The translations under genes and the position numbers were made by a program. Positions 8,572 through 16,541 of a stretch of DNA of 33,807 bases are shown one piece after another. The notes beneath the pieces were generated by a model. The model was not told where the DNA came from, searched no databases, and worked only from the letters and a program-made list of their open reading frames with translations. Position 1 is the stretch's first letter. Each line of letters starts with the position of its first letter. Source of the DNA: Promethearchaeota archaeon (GTDB lineage Archaea > Asgardarchaeota > Lokiarchaeia > Sigyniarchaeales > SOKP01). The stretch is from assembly GCA_016840545.1 (NCBI GenBank), contig JAEOSD010000010.1, forward strand, positions 1-33,807, written 5' to 3'.

Positions 8572-9765
8572 ATGAAAATTGGACGATTAAACTTAAATAA
8601 TATTGCAAAAATAAGACCCGATTCAGTAAAAAGAAAAAGAATATCTAGTTATGACAAAACTGGTGGAAATTTTGATTGGCTTAAGATAGAATCTGGTGAA
8701 AAAGTAATCATTGCTGAAGATAAGGGCAGTGGGAGTATTAAACATATTTGGTGCACCTCTTGGTGTAGAGCAAAACATTACTTAAGAGACATAATAATTA
8801 GAATGTATTGGGATGGCGAACAAGAAAACAATCCTAGTGTAGAGGTTCCATTAGGCGATTTTTTTGGATTAGGCCATGCAAAGCATAAGAATTTTGTTTC
8901 TTTACCTTTACAAATGAGCCCTAGATCAGGTAGGGGGTTTAATTGCTGGTGGCCAATGCCCTTTTCATCGGGTTTTAAAATTACTATTGAAAATGACAGT
9001 TCGAAAAAATTGACATTCTATTATTATATTGATTATGAAATTTATGAAGATGGATTTGAAAATGAAAACGATTTTGGAAGATTTCACGCTCAATGGCACA
9101 GAGAAAATCCTCCAGAAACAAAAAAATTGGATGTTGTAACGGGGAAAAAGTATAAAAGATCAAAGCCAAAAAGTTTCCAGTTTCTTGGAAATAATACAGA
9201 ACCATTAAAATTTAACTATAAAATTCTTAAAGCAAAAGGAAAAGGGCATTATGTAGGGTGTCATTTAGACATAGACAACATTACTTCCTTACCTTACTAT
9301 CTCAATTGGCCAGGAGAAGGAGATGACCAGATTTTTATCGATGATGATGTAGATAAAGAGATTCCAACTTTATATGGAACTGGAACAGAGGATTATGTGA
9401 ATCAATCATGGTCGCAACAAAAGAAATATTCTGCACCGTACCATGGTACTATTTTAGGAGGGGGTCTTAATTGGTGGGGTAAGATTTCTTATTATCGTTA
9501 TCATATAGAAGATCCAGTCTATTTCAATAAAAAAATTGTCGTCTCAATAGAGCATGGGCATGATAACCACAGGAAGGATGATTGGTCTTCCACAGCATAT
9601 TGGTACCAAATTGAGCCACACGACTCCAGTATATTTCCGAAGTTATTAGATCGGGAAGGAAGAAAGCCAAGATCTCACATTGGGCATAATATTAGAAAAT
9701 CATTCTGCATATTGTTTCTAATTTCAATTGTATTCATATGGATATACTTTACTTATCTAATCTAG
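8572..9765 (+). CDS. GH172 (DUF2961) family protein with C-terminal membrane tail
   Basis: 397 residues. DUF2961, now glycoside hydrolase family 172, includes furanoside-cleaving enzymes such as alpha-fructofuranosidase and arabinofuranosidases. The family's hallmarks are present: GSGSIKHIW early, VPLGDFFGLGH, the acidic active-site segment GTGTEDYVNQSW, a glutamate in SIEHGHDNH, and the terminal STAYWYQIEPH. The last ~20 residues (SFCILFLISIVFIWIYFTYL) form one hydrophobic helix, and I see no N-terminal signal peptide, so it looks tail-anchored. That architecture is unusual for this family, which would usually be soluble or secreted. It is divergent from the PIG-L gene and may act on glycolipid or glycan at the membrane. 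Confidence 0.85.
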   Translation: MKIGRLNLNNIAKIRPDSVKRKRISSYDKTGGNFDWLKIESGEKVIIAEDKGSGSIKHIWCTSWCRAKHYLRDIIIRMYWDGEQENNPSVEVPLGDFFGLGHAKHKNFVSLPLQMSPRSGRGFNCWWPMPFSSGFKITIENDSSKKLTFYYYIDYEIYEDGFENENDFGRFHAQWHRENPPETKKLDVVTGKKYKRSKPKSFQFLGNNTEPLKFNYKILKAKGKGHYVGCHLDIDNITSLPYYLNWPGEGDDQIFIDDDVDKEIPTLYGTGTEDYVNQSWSQQKKYSAPYHGTILGGGLNWWGKISYYRYHIEDPVYFNKKIVVSIEHGHDNHRKDDWSSTAYWYQIEPHDSSIFPKLLDREGRKPRSHIGHNIRKSFCILFLISIVFIWIYFTYLI

Positions 9766-9827
9766 AATATCAATTAATTTATGGTAAATAAACAAAAGAA
9801 AATAATAAGAAAGAAAAAGGTTGAATT

Positions 9828-10220
9828 TTAAAGTATGCCCTTTTCTTTTAAAAGTTTTTTAACATATTTTAATAAATCATTTCCAGAAAAAGGTTTAGTA
9901 ATATATCCATCTGCCCCTAAAGCCTTTCCTTTTTGAATATCTTCGTTAAAACTCTTAACAGTAAAAAGTACAACAAGAATATCTTTAAAAAGATCATTAC
10001 CCTTCAAATTCTGGAGTACCTCCCAACCAGAAAGCCCAGGCATCATAACATCAAGCAAAATTAAAACAATTTCGGGATACTTCTCTTCTACAATCTTTAG
10101 AGCCTCTTTCCCATTATTACAAGTAATAGTATCATAATTTTCTAGCTCCAAAAATTTTTGTGTAAGGTTTACAATATCGGGCTCGTCATCAACGACGAGT
10201 ATTGTCTTTTTCTCAGCCAT
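9828..10220 (-). CDS. Stand-alone response regulator receiver (CheY-like) protein
   Basis: 130 residues, a single receiver domain with no output domain. The acidic pocket is VVDDEPD at residues 9-15, the phospho-acceptor Asp sits in LILLDVMMPG near residue 57, the Thr switch is in VVLFTVKS, and the conserved lysine is in ITKPFSG near residue 110. It is probably phosphorylated by a histidine kinase encoded elsewhere, since none is in the window. A GGAAGT Shine-Dalgarno-like run precedes the ATG. It is divergent from the Bud23-like gene. A complete phosphorylation site argues for function. Confidence 0.94.
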   Translation of the reverse strand: MAEKKTILVVDDEPDIVNLTQKFLELENYDTITCNNGKEALKIVEEKYPEIVLILLDVMMPGLSGWEVLQNLKGNDLFKDILVVLFTVKSFNEDIQKGKALGADGYITKPFSGNDLLKYVKKLLKEKGIL

Positions 10221-10349
10221 TTTACTTCCGATCTTAAATGTTAAATTTTAATTTGTCTTAATTTATTTGGTATCATTAAAATTTTTAATTATTATATATT
10301 CATTTTTGTATTTAAATAGTTTATCTGATTTTCATATATTTGATCCTAT

Positions 10350-11006
10350 ATGACGCGGAAAAACAAACTTCCAGAATTTCCAAATTCTTATTTAGGTGAA
10401 AAATCCTATGAATATGACAATTCAAAATGGATGGAAAGAAATCAAAAAAAAACTACATTGTTATGTTTGCAATATTTATTTGATGAAAAATTGGACAATG
10501 TAGGAAAAAAAGATGTTTTGGACAAAAAGCCTTATTTGGTTCTTGACTTAGGGTGTGGAACTGGTTTTTCTTCTGAAATATTAATAGACTCAGGTTTAAA
10601 AGTTATTGGTGTAGATCTTTTGTTTGACATGCTTATAAAAGCTAAATCCAAAATATCTCACCTAGAAAATGGTTCGAATCTATATTTTATTCTTGCGGAT
10701 ATGAAATATTTACCGATAAGGTCTAAATCAATTAATCATATAATTTCTATTTCAGCATACAATTTCATATTGCATGAAAAAAAAGATTATAAAGACAGAA
10801 ACAAAACTGTAAATAATACAGCTAAATCTTTAAAAAGAATATTAAAATCAAATGGAAGGATGATTATTGAATTCTACCCAAACAATGAGGAAGAATTGAA
10901 TCTTTTCAGGTCTTCATTTACTGATAATGGGTTTAATGGATTTATGATTAAGCAGAATCCAAAACAGATGAGGGGTCAAACTTTTCTATTATTAAAGAGC
11001 TGGTGA
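10350..11006 (+). CDS. Bud23-like SAM-dependent rRNA methyltransferase
   Basis: 218 residues. Class I methyltransferase with motif I LDLGCGTGFSSEIL, motif II VIGVDLLFDM, and motif IV region INHIISISAYNFI. The tail EFYPNNEEELNLFRSSFTDNGFNGFM closely matches the Bud23/WBSCR22 pattern (ISISA..., YPEN..., GF-GG), and the N-terminus (LPEFPNSYLGEKSYEYDNS) aligns with the Bud23 start. Eukaryotic Bud23 makes m7G in the 18S rRNA P-site region with Trm112 as partner; archaeal relatives are known. No Trm112 gene is in the window. It ends with UGA exactly in frame with the next reading frame (radical SAM gene). Confidence 0.8.
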   Translation: MTRKNKLPEFPNSYLGEKSYEYDNSKWMERNQKKTTLLCLQYLFDEKLDNVGKKDVLDKKPYLVLDLGCGTGFSSEILIDSGLKVIGVDLLFDMLIKAKSKISHLENGSNLYFILADMKYLPIRSKSINHIISISAYNFILHEKKDYKDRNKTVNNTAKSLKRILKSNGRMIIEFYPNNEEELNLFRSSFTDNGFNGFMIKQNPKQMRGQTFLLLKSW

Positions 11007-11007
11007 T
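11002..11007 (+). promoter_or_regulatory. Shine-Dalgarno-like GGTGAT across the Bud23-like stop
   Basis: GGTGAT is complementary to the archaeal 16S 3' end (AUCACC). It overlaps the UGA stop of the methyltransferase and lies 5 nt before an AUA codon at 11013. It could support coupled initiation of the N-terminally longer radical SAM protein. Inferred from complementarity and spacing alone. Confidence 0.4.
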
Positions 11008-11141
11008 ATATCATAGGAGAATGCAAATTCTGTGGAAAGAAAGATAAATTAATTTCAGAAATACTTCAAGTATGTAGGAATTGTATTTTAAATAAAAACT
11101 GGGAAAGCATTAAATTCCATATCTTATCAGTTCATACTCAA
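11007..11141 (+). other. In-frame zinc-knuckle extension upstream of the track start of the radical SAM gene
   Basis: Forty-five open codons between the methyltransferase UGA and the GTG at 11142, in the frame of both genes. They read GECKFCGKKDKLISEILQVC and RNCIL, that is C-x2-C-x13-C-x2-C, a zinc-ribbon pattern typical of the N-terminus of this archaeal radical SAM group. No ATG, GTG or TTG occurs in frame here; AUA at 11013 with GGTGAT ahead is the best-placed candidate start. The coding look suggests the true protein begins here. Confidence 0.6.
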
Positions 11142-12155
11142 GTGAGAAAACTCGTTGGTTTGCCTGCAAAACCTCCCAAAGCAGAAGGTTTAGATATTCA
11201 ATTGAAATGTAATTATTGTATTAACGAGTGCATTTTATCTAAAGATGATATGAGCTATTGTGGGTTAAGAAATATTTCAAAGAAAGAAACAGGCGAATTA
11301 CCATTTCCTTCTAGATCCAAAGGATACATTCATGGATACATTGATGCGAATCCCACAAATTGCTGTAATGCATGGTTCTGTCCAGCAGGTACTTCACGGG
11401 GATATCCAGATTTTTCTGATTACAATGAACCGGAATTTGGCACTTATTCATATGCAGCATTTTTATATGGTTGCTCGTTTTCGTGTCTCTTCTGTCAAAA
11501 TTGGTCTCATAAAAATTTTTCTAAGAGAAATCTGTTAGAAGCTGATACCTTAGCAAACCAAATAGTAAAAAATAAAAAAATTACTTGTTTATGTTATTTT
11601 GGAGGAACACCCGAAGCGCAATTACCATTTACTATAAGCTTGGCAGAATTAATATTAAAGAAAATCGAAAAGCAGGATCCTAAAAGGATAATGCGTATAT
11701 GTTGGGAATGGAATGGAAGTGGAAGACAAGATTTAGTAGAAAAATGCATGAGAATCGCAATAAAAACGGGCGGAAATATAAAATTTGATTTAAAAAGCTT
11801 TGATGAGAAATTAAATTTAGCATTATGTGGTATCAGTAATACCAGAACTCTTGAAAATTTCAAATTTTTGGCTAAAAATTATTTTGGAACCCGAGGAGAT
11901 GATATGCCAGAATTAAGCGGTTGTACATTAATGGTTCCAGGTTATGTCAACCATGAAGAAGTTGAGTTAATAGCAAATTTTATAAGTGAGATAAATCCTG
12001 AGATTCCCTACAGCCTTTTAGTGTTTCATGGTGATTATCAAATGCGAGATTTACCAATAACGCCAAGAGATCAAGCACTTAAATCTTTGAAAGTTGCTCA
12101 AAAATATCTAAATAATGTGAACTTAGGTAATAAGTTCCTTTTAGAATTTACTTAA
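11142..12155 (+). CDS. Radical SAM protein (PFL-activating-enzyme-like, AmmeMemo-type relative)
   Basis: 337 residues from the GTG at 11142; probably longer by ~43 residues (see the upstream extension). The 4Fe-4S/SAM cluster motif is CSFSCLFCQNWSH (C-x3-C-x2-C) near residue 110. A flanking cysteine set (CNYCINECILSKDDMSYCG and NCCNAWFCPAG) may hold a second cluster or zinc. The TIM-barrel features FGGTPEAQLP and RICWEWNGSG follow. The family generates a 5'-deoxyadenosyl radical and includes glycyl-radical activases; here no glycyl-radical enzyme is adjacent, so the target is unknown. It is in the same frame as the Bud23-like gene, one stop codon apart, so co-transcription is near certain. 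Confidence 0.85.
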   Translation: MRKLVGLPAKPPKAEGLDIQLKCNYCINECILSKDDMSYCGLRNISKKETGELPFPSRSKGYIHGYIDANPTNCCNAWFCPAGTSRGYPDFSDYNEPEFGTYSYAAFLYGCSFSCLFCQNWSHKNFSKRNLLEADTLANQIVKNKKITCLCYFGGTPEAQLPFTISLAELILKKIEKQDPKRIMRICWEWNGSGRQDLVEKCMRIAIKTGGNIKFDLKSFDEKLNLALCGISNTRTLENFKFLAKNYFGTRGDDMPELSGCTLMVPGYVNHEEVELIANFISEINPEIPYSLLVFHGDYQMRDLPITPRDQALKSLKVAQKYLNNVNLGNKFLLEFT

Positions 12156-12276
12156 TTTTTAATGAATTAATTTTTAAGTTTTATATGATAAAATATTTAT
12201 TTTACAAACAATTATCGTTCATACGATTACTAATTAGAATTAAAATAATCATTAATCTAAAGGAGAACTGGGTAAA

Positions 12277-12582
12277 GTGCAGAAAGCTAGGATCCGCTTG
12301 AGTTCCACTACTCTAGAATCACTAAATTCAGTATGTGAACAAATTGAGAGTGTATGTAAAAACCAGGGAATAAAAAAACACGGCCCAATCCCATTACCTA
12401 CTAAACACTTGAAAGTTCCAGTCATGAAAAATGTTTCCGGTCAAGGCACACTCCATTGGGCTAAATATGAAATGCGGATTCATAAAAGATTATTTGAAAT
12501 TATTGCTAATGAACGAAGTATGCATTTAATTATGAAAATACAAATCCCTGAATCAGTTCTAGTTGAAATAGAGCTAATGTGA
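12277..12582 (+). CDS. rps10: Small ribosomal subunit protein uS10
   Basis: 101 residues, full length for archaeal uS10. The opening QKARIRLSSTTLESLNSVCE, the loop HGPIPLPTKHLKVPVMK, and the core WAKYEMRIHKRLFEI with the closing IQIPESVLVEIELM are diagnostic. It sits in the 30S head. Start is GTG, with AGGAG about 11 nt upstream. In many archaea uS10 follows the EF-1A gene; here no translation factor adjoins and the gene follows the radical SAM gene after ~120 nt. This is the clearest archaeal marker protein in the window. Confidence 0.97.
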   Translation: MQKARIRLSSTTLESLNSVCEQIESVCKNQGIKKHGPIPLPTKHLKVPVMKNVSGQGTLHWAKYEMRIHKRLFEIIANERSMHLIMKIQIPESVLVEIELM

Positions 12583-12714
12583 ATTTCTTTTTCTATTTTT
12601 TATATTGTTGATTTCTAATTTTATCTGTTTATCTTCTTAAATATTACATCATTGGTAATACGGTCAGTCTGTCGAATATTATTTAAGTTTCCAAAGTTAT
12701 TCGAATTATAGTAC

Positions 12715-12909
12715 ATGGACGATAGAAGTATAGTTGAGATAAAGGACATCGGGAATAAAAACTTAATTCTATTTTTTCTGATAACTTACTCGTTTTCTTG
12801 GTTATTTTGGTTGCCTAGCGTATTAACTTCCTTATTATTTTCTACACAAGTAGTATTATATACTCCTAAAAAAGAGAAAAAATCTCTTATTATTAAGGAT
12901 TTGATTTAA
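12715..12909 (+). pseudogene. Truncated N-terminus of a CPBP (CAAX-type) membrane protease
   Basis: 64 codons. Residues 14-42 (NKNLILFFLITYSFSWLFWL and on) match the typical first membrane helix of CPBP-family proteases, which are normally 230-300 residues. Soon after, the frame turns into a lysine-rich tail (TPKKEKKSLIIKDLI) and stops. None of the catalytic EExxxR or H motifs is present, so it cannot be an active protease. It is either a remnant of deletion or a small membrane peptide that looks similar by composition. Confidence 0.5.
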
Positions 12910-12995
12910 GCAACTATATTTAAATCAATTAATTATTATAACTTAAATAAGTATTTTAGCGTTAATTTGTAAATTTATTCTCAAAATGGGTTATA

Positions 12996-13718
12996 ATGGC
13001 AGACTTTCATACTAAGACTTTTTACGGACAAAAATCGAGTATAATTATAACAAGTCCAGCTAAAACGGTTCCTTATATCTTTATAAGCTGTATAAATAGA
13101 AAAGATGATGGGACTTGGGAAATCCCAAGCAAGAGTGAAGGTAAAACAGTAAAGATTTCAATTGAAGAGATTATCTGCTTTTTGGAAGTACTTAGAAGAA
13201 AAAGTGCTAACTGGAGAGGGTATCATGTCTTTAGAGAGCGAAAAACTGAAATCTACGTGGGGTGGGAAGATGAATCGCGTCAAGTGCTTAAAATTAAAAT
13301 TGGTAATTACACAAAAAAACTACGATTTCCAAATATAAATTTCATGACGCTATTATTAGAACATTTATTACAAGAAAAAATTGAGTTCGCAACAAGCGGT
13401 CCGTTCGAATCTAAAAAGAAAGAAGAGAAAGTTGATGAAGAAACAGAATATAGTTTATTTTCAGAGCATATAACCGCTAGAGATGGATTACAGGTTGTTG
13501 AAACCACTGAATTTGGGGTTTCTGTTGATACAGTAGAAGTGAAAGCAAAAGTAAAAGTAGAAAGTCCAAAAGCGCTCTTAATTATGCTAGATACTGGAGA
13601 AGAGTTTTGGATTCCTAAATCCACAATTCATTCTTTATATGCTGTAGATGACAAGGACACATATCAAAATTTTGTAGTAGATAAGTGGATTATTGAAAGA
13701 AACAAGATCATAAGATAA
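12996..13718 (+). CDS. Two-domain protein, possible PC4-like nucleic-acid binder, unknown function
   Basis: 240 residues, soluble. The N-terminal half (about 1-130) is strand-rich, with IFISCINRKDDGTWEIPSK, then EGKTVKISIEEIICFLEVL, then paired strands ending in a helix (TLLLEHLLQEKIEF). The strand-strand-helix rhythm with a K-rich E-G-K-x-V turn recalls PC4/Whirly-type single-strand-binding folds, but this is only a pattern impression. An acidic/lysine linker (KKKEEKVDEETE) follows. The last ~60 residues (KALLIMLDTGEEFWIPKSTI and VVDKWIIERN) look like a small beta-barrel seen at the C-terminus of other DNA-associated proteins. It lies between the CPBP remnant and the IMPase gene with its own spacing of ~90 nt on each side. 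Confidence 0.45.
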   Translation: MADFHTKTFYGQKSSIIITSPAKTVPYIFISCINRKDDGTWEIPSKSEGKTVKISIEEIICFLEVLRRKSANWRGYHVFRERKTEIYVGWEDESRQVLKIKIGNYTKKLRFPNINFMTLLLEHLLQEKIEFATSGPFESKKKEEKVDEETEYSLFSEHITARDGLQVVETTEFGVSVDTVEVKAKVKVESPKALLIMLDTGEEFWIPKSTIHSLYAVDDKDTYQNFVVDKWIIERNKIIR

Positions 13719-13811
13719 TGGCTTCAAATACCTTAAAACTATATTGAAAATCAATAAATAAGGTAAATGTTAATTTTTTTCTCAAATTTAGTTTAATAAT
13801 TATAGATTTTT

Positions 13812-14651
13812 ATGATTTCTATGGAATTCACTATTGTTTATTTAAAACAGCTTGCTTTAAAAGTTTATGACGCGGTACATCCACTTCTGGGTCGAAAAGA
13901 GGCATCAGTAAAATCTGAGAGAGGGGCAGGAGGGGATATGACAATGTACATTGATCAGGTTGCTGAAGAAATAATTATTCAGTCTCTAACAAAAGATAAG
14001 GTAAATTGTTTATTAATTAGTGAAGAAATTGGAGAGAAATACATTGGAAATGAACATCAAGCAAAAACAAATCAGCAGGTACTTATAATTGATCCCCTTG
14101 ATGGGTCAAATAATGCTGTAAGAGGTGTTCCCTATTGTTCTGTATCCATAGCATACGCAATTGGGAACAAAATGAATGATATAATAAGAGCAGTAGTTCT
14201 TAATCTAAATACAAGAGAGATATATTGGGCTGAAAAAGGAAAAGGAGCTTATTTTAATAGTGCACAGATTCATGTTTCTGATTTGGATATTACACAAAAG
14301 TGTTTTTTTGAATTAAACCTTCCGATGAAAAATTTAATGAAAAGCTTAAAGGAACTAGCTTCATTAATAAGAAGATTTTATCGAATCAGAATCTTAGGAA
14401 GCACTGCTTTAACTTTATGTCAAATAGCAAGTGGCAGCATGGAAGCCTTTATTAATTTGAGAGAAACTAACCGACTAGTAGATGTAGCTGCAGGTTTTTT
14501 AATATTAAAAGAAGCGGGAGGTAAAATCTTTTCTTTAGATGGAGAAGAAATTAATAAAGATTTATCAATAGAAGTAAAATTTCCATTTATTGCGTGTAAT
14601 GTCAAATTAGAATCGTTTCTAAAAAACGAATTAACCCTAAGAGAGTATTAA
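13812..14651 (+). CDS. Inositol monophosphatase / archaeal fructose-1,6-bisphosphatase-like phosphatase
   Basis: 279 residues. Mg-dependent sugar-phosphate phosphatase. Metal and substrate motifs: GGDMTMYIDQVAEE near the N-terminus, the catalytic glutamates in ISEEIGE, the signature IDPLDGSNNAVRGVPYCSVS, and the C-terminal aspartate in LVDVAAGFLILKEAGG. Archaeal members often act on both inositol-1-phosphate and fructose-1,6-bisphosphate; the class is not resolvable by eye. An alternative start is the ATG three codons on (MEFTIV). Function fits inositol-phospholipid or gluconeogenic metabolism. Confidence 0.9.
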   Translation: MISMEFTIVYLKQLALKVYDAVHPLLGRKEASVKSERGAGGDMTMYIDQVAEEIIIQSLTKDKVNCLLISEEIGEKYIGNEHQAKTNQQVLIIDPLDGSNNAVRGVPYCSVSIAYAIGNKMNDIIRAVVLNLNTREIYWAEKGKGAYFNSAQIHVSDLDITQKCFFELNLPMKNLMKSLKELASLIRRFYRIRILGSTALTLCQIASGSMEAFINLRETNRLVDVAAGFLILKEAGGKIFSLDGEEINKDLSIEVKFPFIACNVKLESFLKNELTLREY

Positions 14652-14759
14652 TTTGATTTTTTAAGCTTAGTAGAAAAAATAATTTTTATACAAGTACGTC
14701 CTATTTTTTATTAATCCTAGAAATTATGAGATCCGAAATTTTGTCATTATCTCAAATAA

Positions 14760-16298
14760 ATGCAGTTTTCAAAGAATAAGAAATTAAATAAGGCAGAACT
14801 ACTTAAAAATGAGGGAAAGTACAAGGAAGCCCTCCAACTATTAAATAATCTTGAGGAAAAGGCTAATCTTCCTCCTCAAGAAAAACTTGCCTGCCAACTC
14901 CTCAAGAGCACATGTTTAAATAGATTGGGACAAGATGAAGATGCCCTCAAGCTTGCTAAACAAGTATATCAAGAGAGCAAAAGAATGGGAAATCTTCTCC
15001 TATCCTTTGACGCATCTATTGAAATAGCTGAAGCATTACTTTTTCTTGGAAAATTAGATAAAAGCTTTGAAATAATTGATAGAAGCGAAAGTCTGCTCAA
15101 ACTTATTACTCAAGAACCGTCAAAAGAGCTGATGCGAAGGAAGGCATCTATTGCATACCTTAAAGGTTTTTTTCACTCGGAAAAAGGTGAATTAGATTTA
15201 TCCCTACAATTCTTGAAGCAATCTTTAAAGTTGCAAGAAGGATTGGGCTACAAACAAGATATCGCTCGGTCTCTTACTCAACTTGGAATTATTTATCTAT
15301 TTAAGGGTGAATTTGAACGAGCTCATGGATATTATGAGAGGGGGTTAATACTTGAAGAAAATGGTTTTAACAGGAATATACCCCATCTTTATATCGGTAT
15401 TCAGATCACTTCATCGTATAACGGAGAGTTGGAAGCAGCTTTGGAATGTATTAAGCGAGGTTTGGCTTTTGCCGAGGAGTTAAATGATAAATACTTAATT
15501 CCAATGTTTCTTAATAATATGGGACTTACCTATTACCAACAGAATGATTTAATTCGTGCATTTGATTGTATTGAGAGAAGTCTGATCGGTTTTGAGAAGA
15601 TAAATAACATTGGGATGATTATTACCGTTCTAGACTCTCTGATTGAATTAGCTATCCATATGAACTCTTATGAACAAGCCCAACGATATTTTAATCGTAT
15701 GAAATTGTATATAGATCAAGAAAAAAGCAAGCTAAATGATGCTATTTATCGTATGGACGAAATACTGATGTTAAAAATTAGTCCTAAAGCGAATGATCGA
15801 GTAAAAGCTAAAAAATTATTTCTGCAGTTTGTTGAAGAAGAAATCGTTTGGTGGGACATTAGAATTCATGTTCTTCTTCACCTTTGTGATATACTCTTAA
15901 TTGAACTACGTGAATCTAATGATCTGAAAGTAGTGGACGAATTACAATACTATATTACCCAAATATTGGATATTGTTGAGAATCAAAACATTTATTGGTA
16001 TTTAGCTGAAATTTATTTATTCCAGTCAAAAATGTTTTTATTAATCTTGGATTTAAAAAAAGCCCAACGATCTTTGACTCAAGCCCAGCACATATGCGAA
16101 AAATGTGGATTTAGCAGATTGGGCATAAGAGTTTCTAATGAGCAAGAGGAATTGGCTAAACAATTAAGTAGATGGGAAGATTTAAAACAATCAAGAATTA
16201 CTATTGATAAACGTATGGACTTTGCCCGGTTGGATGAGCAATTGCTGCGAATGTTCCAATTACGTTTCTTTTTGAAAAAACAGATTTCTACACAATAA
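14760..16298 (+). CDS. Large TPR protein, paralog A
   Basis: 512 residues of helix-turn-helix repeats without membrane or signal segments. About ten tetratricopeptide-type units can be discerned, e.g. NEGKYKEALQLLNNL, LTQLGIIYLFKGEFERAHGY, and FLNNMGLTYYQQNDLIRAFD. The C-terminal ~60 residues (LKKAQRSLTQAQHI, EQEELAKQLSRWEDLKQSRI) are shared with the gene at 25225-26766, which has the same length. TPR arrays mediate protein-protein contacts. No enzymatic domain is attached. It stands at the left border of the surface-protein/regulator cassettes, with a twin at the right border. Confidence 0.88.
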   Translation: MQFSKNKKLNKAELLKNEGKYKEALQLLNNLEEKANLPPQEKLACQLLKSTCLNRLGQDEDALKLAKQVYQESKRMGNLLLSFDASIEIAEALLFLGKLDKSFEIIDRSESLLKLITQEPSKELMRRKASIAYLKGFFHSEKGELDLSLQFLKQSLKLQEGLGYKQDIARSLTQLGIIYLFKGEFERAHGYYERGLILEENGFNRNIPHLYIGIQITSSYNGELEAALECIKRGLAFAEELNDKYLIPMFLNNMGLTYYQQNDLIRAFDCIERSLIGFEKINNIGMIITVLDSLIELAIHMNSYEQAQRYFNRMKLYIDQEKSKLNDAIYRMDEILMLKISPKANDRVKAKKLFLQFVEEEIVWWDIRIHVLLHLCDILLIELRESNDLKVVDELQYYITQILDIVENQNIYWYLAEIYLFQSKMFLLILDLKKAQRSLTQAQHICEKCGFSRLGIRVSNEQEELAKQLSRWEDLKQSRITIDKRMDFARLDEQLLRMFQLRFFLKKQISTQ

Positions 16299-16421
16299 AA
16301 TTTTTTCAAATTCTCGATTGATATTAATTATGAAAGAGATTCAATAGAAATTACTAATTAATCGCTAATTATTTGAACTTTAGAAGTTTAGAGTAAAATT
16401 TAATAATAAAAAAAAAGAATA

Positions 16422-16492
16422 TATAGGAAGATAGTTGGTTTAGGTGTGGTTAATTGAGAAGCCATTTATCTAAACTCATTCCTCCCATTTGT
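16422..16492 (-). repeat. Nested inverted-repeat element, copy A
   Basis: First of three ~70-nt elements. Outer stem AGGAA/TTCCT (16425-16429 with 16479-16483), middle stem GTTTAG/CTAAAC (16438-16443 with 16470-16475), and a conserved apical core that reads on the minus strand TGGCTTCTCAATTAACCACA. A run of nine A on the plus strand (16410s) gives a U-run in the minus transcript after the hairpin. It lies in the convergent gap, 50 nt past the stop of the beta-helix gene. It could be a terminator, a 3'-UTR RNA element or a small mobile repeat. Confidence 0.75.
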
Positions 16493-16541
16493 AAATTTTT
16501 AGTTAATTTTTCAATTATCCATTGCTATTATGGAATCAATA

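Noticed and set aside
10671-10680. GGTTCGAATC, like a tRNA T-loop
   Set aside because: It lies inside the methyltransferase gene and no acceptor or anticodon stems surround it.
11004-11006. UGA between methyltransferase and radical SAM frames as a selenocysteine codon
   Set aside because: The methyltransferase ends at the normal family end and no SECIS-like hairpin was recognised nearby; kept only as an alternative in the finding.
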